From assembly GCA_963747255.1 (NCBI GenBank), contig CAVVEG010000018.1, positions 310,001 to 374,000 on the forward strand: DNA of 64,000 nucleotides, given 5' to 3'. The translations under genes were made by a program, and so were the position numbers. The notes below the pieces were generated by a model that did no database searches, had not been told where the DNA came from, and saw only the letters and a program-made list of their open reading frames with translations. The DNA is from CAIYRG01 sp963747255. GTDB lineage: Bacteria; Pseudomonadota; Alphaproteobacteria; Micropepsales; Micropepsaceae. Numbering within the stretch: position 1 is the first letter of the stretch; every line of letters starts with the position of its first letter. Below are positions 16,763-23,660 of this stretch, piece by piece.

Positions 16763-18337
16763 CTATTCGTCGCCGGAAAAGAGCAGCACCTTCAGCGCGC
16801 CCCACAATGCCTTCGGATCGGTCTGGCCCTGATAAACGGGAGGTGGCGCGGGACCGCGCTTGAGCAGAGTGTGAACCGCTTGCCAGGCTGTCCGGGCTGA
16901 ATATTCGATAATGAAGGCGATATCTCGGGGAACCTCGACATATTGTCCGATGAGTCCGAGATTCGTCGCGCCGTCTGGAACGGGGGACGGTCTGTCGGTG
17001 CGGCTGCGCAATGCCCAGATGTTGTTTATATAAGGCATGTAGCATGGAACGCATTTCGACAATTCCATGATTTTGTCGAACTGCGCGTCGAACCGCAGTT
17101 GCCGCAGCACCTCCTCGAGGATTTCCGCGCCAGTGCACGCACCCATGGGCTTTTGGACAAAATCGCCCTTCGGATCCGGATACAAACCGTAGCCCCACCA
17201 GACATATGTGCCGGGCGGCTGCCCGATAACTTCCGGCTGGTGGAACAGTGTGATCGACAGCCTCCATGCCAAGTCTTTCAAAGTCACGAGGCCGCCACTT
17301 CCGGTCTCGCTGCCGGTCAGCGCCTTGAGCTGGTCGGCAAATTCCGTCCCAATCGTGGTGACCGTGAAAGTCACCCAGTGCGATGAGGCTACCTGGGCCT
17401 CACCGAAGAACCGCTCGGGATTGCCGAAACCCGGGCGCTGCTGCACCAGGCGCTGCCAAAGCGCCCAGGACCGTCCGCTTCGCCGCGGCCGCGGCGCCTC
17501 GGTCATCGATCCCACCGAAATGTCGGCGATCTGCGATCCGGTGGTTACGAGAACGAGATCGTCCGGTGCGACGGCAACCGACATCGCAGCATTGTTCAGT
17601 TCGTAGTCGATCCGATTGACGGTGATATGTCTGTCCGATGGAGTCAGTCCGATATCCCGGACGAAAGCACCTGTCCGCAAGGTTACGCCGGCCGCGCGCA
17701 GCCAGGCGACCATGGGTTCGATAAAAAATTCGTACTGATTGACGGGCGTCCGCATGACGTTCGTCATGTCTGAAAGATGCGGGAACAGGACCAAAGTGCA
17801 GTTGATGTAGCGCCGAAACTCCACGGCGCTGTGCTGCGGCAGCGTCCCCATGATTGAGGCCCAGCACAGCCAAAACTCGGTGGAGAAAAACCGGGCAGAA
17901 AAGAGCCCGTCGATGCGTTTCCCGTACAGGGCCGCTTCAGGCGTCAGCACGAGACGCAGAAAGCAGAATGCGTCGACGAGGGTCAGGCCAAAGCGCGGGC
18001 CGTGTATCTTTTGGCCGTTGCGATCGATTATGTGTGCGCGGTCCCGAAACGGGTGTCGCTTGTTGAAGGAGAAGAGTGCGTCTTTGATGGAGACCGACGG
18101 ATCGCCTGCGGAGGGAATCGTTTGAAGCAGGCCGAACGCACAGGGGAATTTTTCGTCAAAGACGGAACCGGGAAGGTGATAGCCGGTGCCCGCATTGCCC
18201 GCCAGGAAGAACCCACCGCCGGCCCGCTCTTCGGCCTCATAGATCGTAATATCCCGGCCGGGTACACCCGCGTTACGGATCAGGCACACGGCCGCTGCCA
18301 GTCCGCCAAACCCGCCGCCCACAATATGTGCCCTCAT
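16763..18337 (-). CDS. Oleate hydratase-like FAD protein (MCRA family), atypical
   Basis: This is a 524-residue flavoprotein starting at ATG 18337 (MRAHIVGGGFGGLAAAVCLI), which gives a perfect N-terminal Rossmann motif. Family blocks follow: YEAEERAGGGFFLAGNAGTG, SIKDALFSFNKRHPFRDRA, VNQYEFFIEPMVAWLRAAGV, and a C-terminal NLGLIGQYVEVPRDIAFIIE. Oleate hydratases add water to cis-9 double bonds of free fatty acids. The RGGREME segment that carries the catalytic Glu in characterised enzymes reads PGSVFDE here, while the Tyr of NQYE is kept. It is also shorter than the usual 560-650 residues. It may act on a different substrate or belong to the monomeric subfamily lacking that Glu. Confidence 0.85.
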   Translation of the reverse strand: MRAHIVGGGFGGLAAAVCLIRNAGVPGRDITIYEAEERAGGGFFLAGNAGTGYHLPGSVFDEKFPCAFGLLQTIPSAGDPSVSIKDALFSFNKRHPFRDRAHIIDRNGQKIHGPRFGLTLVDAFCFLRLVLTPEAALYGKRIDGLFSARFFSTEFWLCWASIMGTLPQHSAVEFRRYINCTLVLFPHLSDMTNVMRTPVNQYEFFIEPMVAWLRAAGVTLRTGAFVRDIGLTPSDRHITVNRIDYELNNAAMSVAVAPDDLVLVTTGSQIADISVGSMTEAPRPRRSGRSWALWQRLVQQRPGFGNPERFFGEAQVASSHWVTFTVTTIGTEFADQLKALTGSETGSGGLVTLKDLAWRLSITLFHQPEVIGQPPGTYVWWGYGLYPDPKGDFVQKPMGACTGAEILEEVLRQLRFDAQFDKIMELSKCVPCYMPYINNIWALRSRTDRPSPVPDGATNLGLIGQYVEVPRDIAFIIEYSARTAWQAVHTLLKRGPAPPPVYQGQTDPKALWGALKVLLFSGDE

Positions 18338-19402
18338 CAGCCCCTCTCTAAATCCGGGTTTGAGAAGTGTCACGCGCGCGAGCGACAAGTAAGCGTCACG
18401 CTTAGCAGGAAGGCAACCCGACAAATGATTGCAGCCTATCCGGGCAAGCTGGCTGTAGTGAACGTCCCATGTCCGGTTGTGGCGAACTCCGGCTGAGATG
18501 GGGGGGGCAGAGCATGTTTGCTATGCTTCGAACAGGCTAAGGGCCTGTCGATAAATAAATCGGTCAATTTGTTTTGGATTGACGTTTGGATCGTTGCCGG
18601 GTTGGCGAGATCGTATAGTTCCAGTCGCCGTGGAAAGCGTGGGGAAGGATGTTGACGGCGGCGAGCTGGGCATCGGAAACCTTGACGCCCTTGGGATATT
18701 TCCTTTCATCGAGTTCGGCGCGAACCTTTAGGCCGGCCTTGGTCGTGGTGGCGGCGATCAGCTGGACGATGGTGCGATAGCTGCGCAGTGGCTTGCCCCG
18801 CCAGTTGATGGTGATGAACGAGAAGAGACGATGCTCGATCTTGTTCCACTGTGTGCTGCAGAAACATGTGAGGAAAGGAGTAATGCCCCGAAATCATATG
18901 GAAGCTGATTGAAAGATGATGGTCGGCCCATCGACATCGACTTTCAGGAGTAGGTGTCAAACCACCCCAAGCCGCTGCGGTTAAGGGTCGCGGTGGTGAG
19001 CGTTGGGGCTAAAGTGCGGGGAATACCTGTGCTGGTAGGTGTCAGAGAGACGAGCGCAAGCAAACCTTCCGCTGACGCGTCGTTAAGATCCAGGTGTCGT
19101 CGAAACCTGAGGCGAGTGGAACCTCCGGGAAAAGCCTGTCGGAAGCCCTGAATACTGGGCAGGCGGCGACCGGCGTAAAGGGGGCGTAAATCTGACACAG
19201 GCTTTCAAACGGAACTGCAGGAACCAGTCGCTTCAATGCCAAGGGAGAAGTGCAAGTGGTTGAAGCCACGAGGCGAGCGTACCGATGTGGAGCACTGGGG
19301 CGGACCGATCCGTACGAGCAATGAAGACCTGGTAATGGGGTCGGAGCAAAGGGATCGGGTCAGGACGTTGTTTCAGCGTGCAACCGGAAACGGGATGAAG
19401 CG

Positions 19403-20653
19403 ATGGATGCAACAAAGACGAAGCCGTTCAATATTGACAAGAAGCTAGTGTACGACGGCTACAAAGCGGTCAAAGCCAATGCGGGTGCCGCCGGAGTTGA
19501 TAAGCAGACGCTGGAGGACTTCGACAAGGATCTGATGAGCAATCTCTATAAGATCTGGAATCGGATGAGTTCTGGCTCCTACTTTCCACCACCGGTACGC
19601 GCTGTCGCCATTCCCAAAAAGACTGGCGGACAGCGTATTTTAGGTGTGCCCACAGTGGCGGATCGTGTGGCTCAAATGGTGGTGAAGCAGATATTGGAAA
19701 GGACGCTGGAACCCCTCTTCATGGCGGATTCCGATGGTTATCGACCCAACAAGTCAGCGTTGGATGCCGTAGAAATCACGAGTTGGCGATGCCGGCAGCA
19801 TGACTGGGTGCTAGAGTTCGACATCCGTGGCCTGTTTGACAACATTGATCACACGTTGCTCATGCGCGCCGTTCGCAAGCACGTAAAGTGCACATGGATC
19901 CTTCTGTACATCGAAAGGTGGCTGAAGGCGCCGATGGAACTAGAGGGAGGGCTGGTTGAAAGAACCCGTGGAACTCCTCAAGGCGGAGTTGTCAGCCCAG
20001 TGCTGGCAAATCTGTTTATGCACTACGCGTTTGATGCTTGGATGACGCGGGAGTATCCGGACCTTCCCTGGTGCCGGTATGCAGATGATGGATTGGTGCA
20101 CTGCCGAACGGAAGCCGAAGCAATTGCGATGAAAGCAGCGCTGGCAAACCGACTGGCGGAATGCCAACTAGAAATGCATCCGGAAAAGACCAAGATCGTC
20201 TACTGCAAGGACGGGCGACGCAAAAGCAATTATCCGAATACGAAGTTTGACTTCCTCGGATACTGCTTCAGGCCAAGGGCAGCCATGCATCGTAATCGTA
20301 AACTGTTTACGGGATATGGACCTCAAGTCAGCGCGTCATCCCTAAAAGCCATGCGGCAGAAAATCCGGGAGCTAAAGCTACGCAGACGCACACACGTGCG
20401 GTTGGCGGACATCGCCAGAGATATCAACCCAATCTTACAGGGTTGGTTGAACTACTATGGCCGTTACTCCCCAGCAGCACTTCATTCGGTGTGGAGGTAC
20501 GTCAACGCCACATTGATCGCGTGGGCAATGCGTAAGTACAAGCGCTATGCAGGACGTAAAATACAGGCTGGCCAAATGATTGGTTCCATTGCCAAGAAGC
20601 GGCGCAGACTGTTTGTTCATTGGCATCAAAGCAGTATTGGCGCGTTTGCCTGA
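19403..20653 (+). CDS. ltrA: Group II intron reverse transcriptase/maturase
   Basis: This 416-residue intron-encoded protein is needed for splicing and retrohoming. RT blocks are clear: AVAIPKKTGGQRILGVPTVA (RT2), FMADSDGYRPNKSALDAVE, VLEFDIRGLFDNIDHTLLM (RT3), TPQGGVVSPVLANLFMHYAF (RT4), and the active site CRYADDGLVHC with YADD at 226-229. The thumb/maturase X domain follows (ADIARDINPILQGWLNYYG, then a basic stretch near KRRRLFVHWHQ). There is no HNH endonuclease at the C-terminus, so the intron probably uses nascent-strand or ssDNA priming. The catalytic residues appear intact. Confidence 0.96.
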   Translation: MDATKTKPFNIDKKLVYDGYKAVKANAGAAGVDKQTLEDFDKDLMSNLYKIWNRMSSGSYFPPPVRAVAIPKKTGGQRILGVPTVADRVAQMVVKQILERTLEPLFMADSDGYRPNKSALDAVEITSWRCRQHDWVLEFDIRGLFDNIDHTLLMRAVRKHVKCTWILLYIERWLKAPMELEGGLVERTRGTPQGGVVSPVLANLFMHYAFDAWMTREYPDLPWCRYADDGLVHCRTEAEAIAMKAALANRLAECQLEMHPEKTKIVYCKDGRRKSNYPNTKFDFLGYCFRPRAAMHRNRKLFTGYGPQVSASSLKAMRQKIRELKLRRRTHVRLADIARDINPILQGWLNYYGRYSPAALHSVWRYVNATLIAWAMRKYKRYAGRKIQAGQMIGSIAKKRRRLFVHWHQSSIGAFA

Positions 20654-20656
20654 TGG

Positions 20657-20729
20657 GAGCGGTGTGAGTGGAGAACTCATGCACCGTTCTGCGAGAGGCC
20701 GGAGGTGCAATCCCTTCGGCCTACTCCCC
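20657..20729 (+). ncRNA. Group II intron domains V and VI
   Basis: Domain V is the 34-nt hairpin starting GAGCGGTGTGAGTGG and ending CATGCACCGTTCT, close to the universal catalytic hairpin. It starts 3 nt after the maturase stop codon. Domain VI (about 20692-20726) pairs GAG-GGCCG with CGGCC-CTC, leaving an unpaired A at 20723 as the likely branch point. Confidence 0.82.
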
Positions 20730-21778
20730 TGCTGGTGCCTGGCGGCAGGTGGCAGACCGTGATGGGAAGTTCGAGGTCGTCGGCCAGCTTCTGAAGCTCG
20801 ACTTTCCACAGACGCACACGATAGCCGTTGCTGCCACCGCCATCGGCGGAAATCATCAGTCGTTTGGCTTTGGGATAGCGATTCTTGCCCATCGTTCTGC
20901 CACCAACGCTTGATCGCGTTGACGGCAAAGCAGGCGGTATCGTGGTCCGTGCCGACGCTGACCCATCCAAGATTGTTGGTGATATCGTAGACGCCGTAAG
21001 GCACGGCGCGGGCGAGCTTGGGATCGATGAAGTCGTGAACGTTGACCGGCTCGGGCTTGCCCTTGGGGCGCCATTCCCGGCCATTGTTCTTGAAATTGCC
21101 CACCAACTCCTTCTTTTTCGTATCCACTGAGATGATCGGCTCGTGCGCAGCCAGAAACGCCACGGCCTGCGTGTTGATGTATTGAAACTGCGCGTCGCGA
21201 TCGATGTGCCGGCCGCCTTCCCGTATCTTGCTGTTCGCCTGCAGGCGATAACCCATTGCCTGCAGAAGCTCGCCGACAAGCGTGTGGCAAGCTTGGTGCC
21301 CTTGCCTTGCAAGCGCCCTGGCGAGGTTACGCAGGCTGCGGCTCGTCCACAACAAGGGCTGCATCGGATCGCCCCGCGTCGCCGGTTCGACCAGTCTCTT
21401 CAGATCGGCCACAAGCGTCCGATCCTTCGACGCGTTGCTCTTGCGCCCGGCGCCTGGCTTGCGAACCCGTCCGGGCGGAGCAGAGACCTTGTGCGAGAAG
21501 TGCCAAAATCCCCGGTAGATCGTGGAGCGCGCCAAGCCGCTGATCCGCGACATCGCGCTCACCCCGCCATGTCCCAGCGACTGTGCTTCCAGCGCAACAA
21601 AGCGGCGGCGGCTCTGTTCATTCAGAACAGATGCCATCTGACGATAGCGTCGCCTTGCCTCGCCAACCCGCGCAAATCATCCCGCAACTCTACGACCCGC
21701 GATTCCCCGATGTGAATCCTGCCAGCGTTTTTCTTCTCCAGGCGTGGCAGAATTCACTCAGTTATTTAACCGTGCGCC

Positions 21779-21997
21779 CTAACTCCCTTCGTTCGCGACG
21801 ATCTCGATGATGGCTTCCTTTCCTTCGGCACTGTGTATCCAGGCTTGGGCCCTTTCGAGAGTCGCGAATTGAAGCGGAACGCGCTGTGGCCTGACCCTGC
21901 CCTCGACGGGGACAAGCACCTCATACGTCCCCGCGAAACGCGCATCTTTGGTAAGTGCCGCGAATGGCGCGGGCACAGGCTTTTTATTCTTCTTCAT
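21779..21997 (-). CDS. Small basic protein, unknown function
   Basis: This is a 72-residue protein with a Lys/Pro-rich start (MKKNKKPVPAPFAALTKDAR). A compact strand-helix-strand core follows (GTYEVLVPVEGRVRPQRVPL, ERAQAWIHSAEGKEAIIEIV). Upstream on its strand, AAGGACCTGC lies before the ATG. The family was not recognised, but the composition is protein-like and start and stop are clean. The IS right end touches its TAG stop. Because both the IS terminus and the former flank begin with G after the TTA duplication, the stop is the same with or without the IS. Expression from its promoter side is undisturbed. Confidence 0.6.
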   Translation of the reverse strand: MKKNKKPVPAPFAALTKDARFAGTYEVLVPVEGRVRPQRVPLQFATLERAQAWIHSAEGKEAIIEIVANEGS

Positions 21998-22262
21998 AGC
22001 AGGTCCTTTGTTGCAGTTGCGTCAATCTGCCCGCGAGCCGCGGCAATCATTTGGCGCTCGCGCTATCAGTTCATGAGGTGAGCACTGTCAAAATCGGATC
22101 GGCGACCGGCTTCGTCAGGCCAGCGCCAGAAAGACCAGATAGCGACAGTGCAGACCAGAAGCCGATGCGCCTCATTCGCTGCTTCTAACATGCTGGCGCG
22201 GCATCACGGCCAGTTTTGGCGAAAATGGTTCGTACACACTGTTTGGGCGCCGGGTGGGGCTG

Positions 22263-22544
22263 CTACGGCTCCTCGACCGTTTCGGTTTCCCACTCGCCGC
22301 AGGAGAGGCAGAGCCATTTCACCCGGTACATTCGCGAGAGATACAATTCCGGCTGCGCCCTTTGCCGGTCACTGATCCGGAATTTCGGCTCACCGCACGA
22401 GGGGCATTTTCTGTAAGGCGCATGGTCCGGGTTTTTGCCATGCCTTCTTCCGGATATTGCGATGCGCCGCACCCATTCCCGGAAGTCATGAGCGAAGCTC
22501 TTGCTGCTGCCGGCAGGATTCTGCAACATCGCTGACCTGTTCAC
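22263..22544 (-). CDS. Small zinc-ribbon protein
   Basis: This 93-residue protein uses a GTG start at 22544, preceded by GGAGGGGGA at good spacing. The C-terminal half holds two CxxC knuckles 28 residues apart (KCPSCGEPKFRI and WLCLSCGEWETE), a pattern that should bind one zinc. The N-terminal half is basic (FREWVRRIAISGRRHGKN). It begins 29 bases after the RMF-like gene on the same strand, so the two are probably one transcript. No specific family was recognised. Nucleic-acid or ribosome binding is plausible but unproven. Confidence 0.5.
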   Translation of the reverse strand: MNRSAMLQNPAGSSKSFAHDFREWVRRIAISGRRHGKNPDHAPYRKCPSCGEPKFRISDRQRAQPELYLSRMYRVKWLCLSCGEWETETVEEP

Positions 22545-22573
22545 TGACTTTCCCCCTCCGGATAATCGGCCCG

Positions 22574-22951
22574 TCAGCCGCCTCGATTGGCGCGAGAAGG
22601 CGGCGATGTGGCGGAACGCCGCCACGCATTTCCGCGCCGGCCGGCAGGCGCGACGGCGCCGCTCCCAATCGCTTCGAGAAAGCCCTGTGTCCAGCGCGTG
22701 CGTGTCTCCGGCGTGCCATGAGGATTGCGGGCGGTTGCTTCAGCGGGATCAATATTGTCTGCGCACGACGCGAGCAGCTTCTTGCCCGCTTGCCAGCCTT
22801 CGGCATGTATGCGGCTGAGTTCGAATGCACCGGTCCGGTCTGGCGCCAGCGCGGCATCGAACACCAACGGATCGCCGTTCGCTTTGTCGCGCAAAAAGGG
22901 CCGGCGTGTGGTCACAGATTCTCCGGATAGCGCATATCGCAGGAATGACAC
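22574..22951 (-). CDS. Protein with ribosome-modulation-factor-like C-terminus
   Basis: The C-terminal half AFELSRIHAEGWQAGKKL, then ATARNPHGTPETRTRWTQGF, fits the RMF pattern (helix with G-x-x-A-G, then NP followed by R/W and GF). That pattern occurs in E. coli RMF and in alphaproteobacterial relatives. The N-terminal part (VSFLRYALSGESVTTRRPFL) is unlike RMF. A role in ribosome hibernation is inference. The start is unsettled: GGAGGTGA at 22989-22982 abuts a TTG at 22981, is far from the GTG at 22951, and is best spaced for an out-of-frame ATG at 22971. That may indicate a frameshift near the 5' end. Confidence 0.5.
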   Translation of the reverse strand: MSFLRYALSGESVTTRRPFLRDKANGDPLVFDAALAPDRTGAFELSRIHAEGWQAGKKLLASCADNIDPAEATARNPHGTPETRTRWTQGFLEAIGSGAVAPAGRRGNAWRRSATSPPSRANRGG

Positions 22952-22981
22952 GATGCTGCGGGCATCGCCATTTCGGTGCAA

Positions 22982-23325
22982 TCACCTCCGCCGCAACAAT
23001 TCGCGCACTCTCCATGCGCGCATCTCGCAACGACCCCGTACGTTTAAATGGCCCGCGACACAGAGACTTACAAGGCATCCGACGACTGTAATTCGAGAGG
23101 CGGCAACGGAAAACGGCGGCTATTGACTTTATTGTTCCGAATGCCCACTTGAAGGGTTCTGTGAATCACCGATTCGCATCGCGCCGGTCGAATTGGACAG
23201 GCCGGTTGTGGAATTTCGCCAACGAAAAGCGCAATCGCTGGAGTGGGCCCAGGTTGCCTGCTCTGCAGGAAATTCCGCCGTCGCATTTCCAGTCGCGGCG
23301 TCAAGCGCAAAAAAGAGGCAACAAG
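22982..23325. other. Intergenic region between divergent small genes
   Basis: These 344 bases contain the upstream regions of the minus-strand RMF-like gene and the plus-strand GcrA-like gene. Two GANTC sites at 23163-23175 are the only clear signals. No protein-like frame was found. Confidence 0.5.
23163..23175. promoter_or_regulatory. Pair of GANTC (CcrM) sites upstream of the GcrA-like gene
   Basis: GAATC at 23163 and GATTC at 23171 are CcrM methylation sites 8 bases apart, 151-163 bases upstream of the ATG at 23326. In alphaproteobacteria GcrA activates promoters with methylated GANTC near the -10 element. Whether a promoter lies here is not shown by the sequence. Confidence 0.35.
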
Positions 23326-23643
23326 ATGACAATCGATAACAGCCCGTCACTGACATTTCTGCCTCCGAACGGTGAAAACACCGCGTCGAACGAGGATATA
23401 GCGGCGACGCCAGTCTGCCCCTCGCCGGCGCAGCCCGGTCGCGAACGCGAGAAGCCGGTGCGAAGAATTGCCGGGCGAAAACTTGTCACCACTGCGACCT
23501 TGACCCATCGAACGTGCAGATGGCCGATCGGCGATCCGGGCGCTCCGGATTTCCACTACTGCGGAAAGTCGCCGCAATCCGGCAGCCCATATTGCGAGAG
23601 CCACGATCGCCTGAGCTATCAGACCGTCAGCCGGCGAAAATAG
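23326..23643 (+). CDS. GcrA-like protein lacking the DNA-binding domain
   Basis: This 105-residue protein starts at ATG 23326 (AAGAGG upstream). Its last 45 residues, HRTCRWPIGDPGAPDFHYCG, then SPYCESHDRLSYQ, match the C-terminal sigma70-interacting domain of the GcrA cell-cycle regulator, including the Cys/His positions (C, C, C, H). The usual N-terminal helix-turn-helix that contacts methylated GANTC is absent. In its place is a Pro/Glu/Arg-rich, probably disordered stretch. GcrA is normally near 170 residues. The protein could compete for RNA polymerase sigma factor, act as a cofactor, or be a shortened paralogue or phage-derived form. Confidence 0.78.
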   Translation: MTIDNSPSLTFLPPNGENTASNEDIAATPVCPSPAQPGREREKPVRRIAGRKLVTTATLTHRTCRWPIGDPGAPDFHYCGKSPQSGSPYCESHDRLSYQTVSRRK

Positions 23644-23660
23644 CGCCGTGATCCGGCTGC

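Larger units (their letters stand above)
18851..20729 (+). mobile_element. Group II intron (1879 nt), antisense to the IS transposase
   Basis: The intron begins GTGTGCTG, matching the GUGYG consensus. Its boundaries are fixed by the transposase reading frame restored on removal. EBS1 AGTGGAAC (19115-19122) is the exact complement of IBS1 GTTCCACT (18843-18850). EBS2 AAGATC (19085-19090) is the complement of IBS2 GATCTT (18837-18842). The maturase gene starts 552 nt in, as expected for domain IV. A domain V hairpin lies at 20657-20690, and domain VI with a bulged A at 20723 lies 6-7 nt before the 3' end. All parts appear intact, so it could still splice and move. The 3' end CCCC is unusual (most end AY), so that boundary could be off by a few bases. 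Confidence 0.87.
18564..21637 (-). pseudogene. ISAzo13-family transposase, interrupted and frameshifted
   Basis: The 5' part (21637 down to 20730) reads ALEAQSLGHGGVSAMSRISG, GDPMQPLLWTSRSLRNLARA, EPIISVDTKKKELVGNFKN and LGWVSVGTDHDTACFAVNAI. One extra base near 20899 breaks the frame after KRWW. The continuation MGKNRYPKAKRLMISADGGG and LPITVCHLPPGTS runs to the intron. The 3' part (18850 down to 18564) resumes as KWNKIEHRLFSFITINWRGK and ends HGDWNYTISPTRQ. Joining the two parts across the intron gives an unbroken PPGTSKWNKIEHR, the conserved family motif. The total spliced length is 1195 bases, one more than a multiple of three, consistent with a single-base insertion. Confidence 0.88.
18541..21779. 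mobile_element. ISAzo13-family insertion sequence carrying a group II intron
   Basis: The ends read inward as GGGCCTGTCGATAAATAAAT (left) and, on the complement, GGGCGCACGGTTAAATAACT (right), forming imperfect terminal inverted repeats. Both ends are flanked by TAA (18538-18540 and 21780-21782), a 3-bp target duplication. The 3239-bp element falls to 1360 bp once the intron 18851-20729 is removed, a normal length for this family. The transposase runs on the minus strand and is broken. The right end sits exactly at the stop codon of the small gene 21779-21997. Confidence 0.82.

Noticed and set aside
19014..19018. GTGCG as the possible 5' end of the group II intron
   Set aside because: It would leave only 389 nt before the maturase and would not restore the transposase reading frame; 18851 does both and allows the IBS1/EBS1 pairing.
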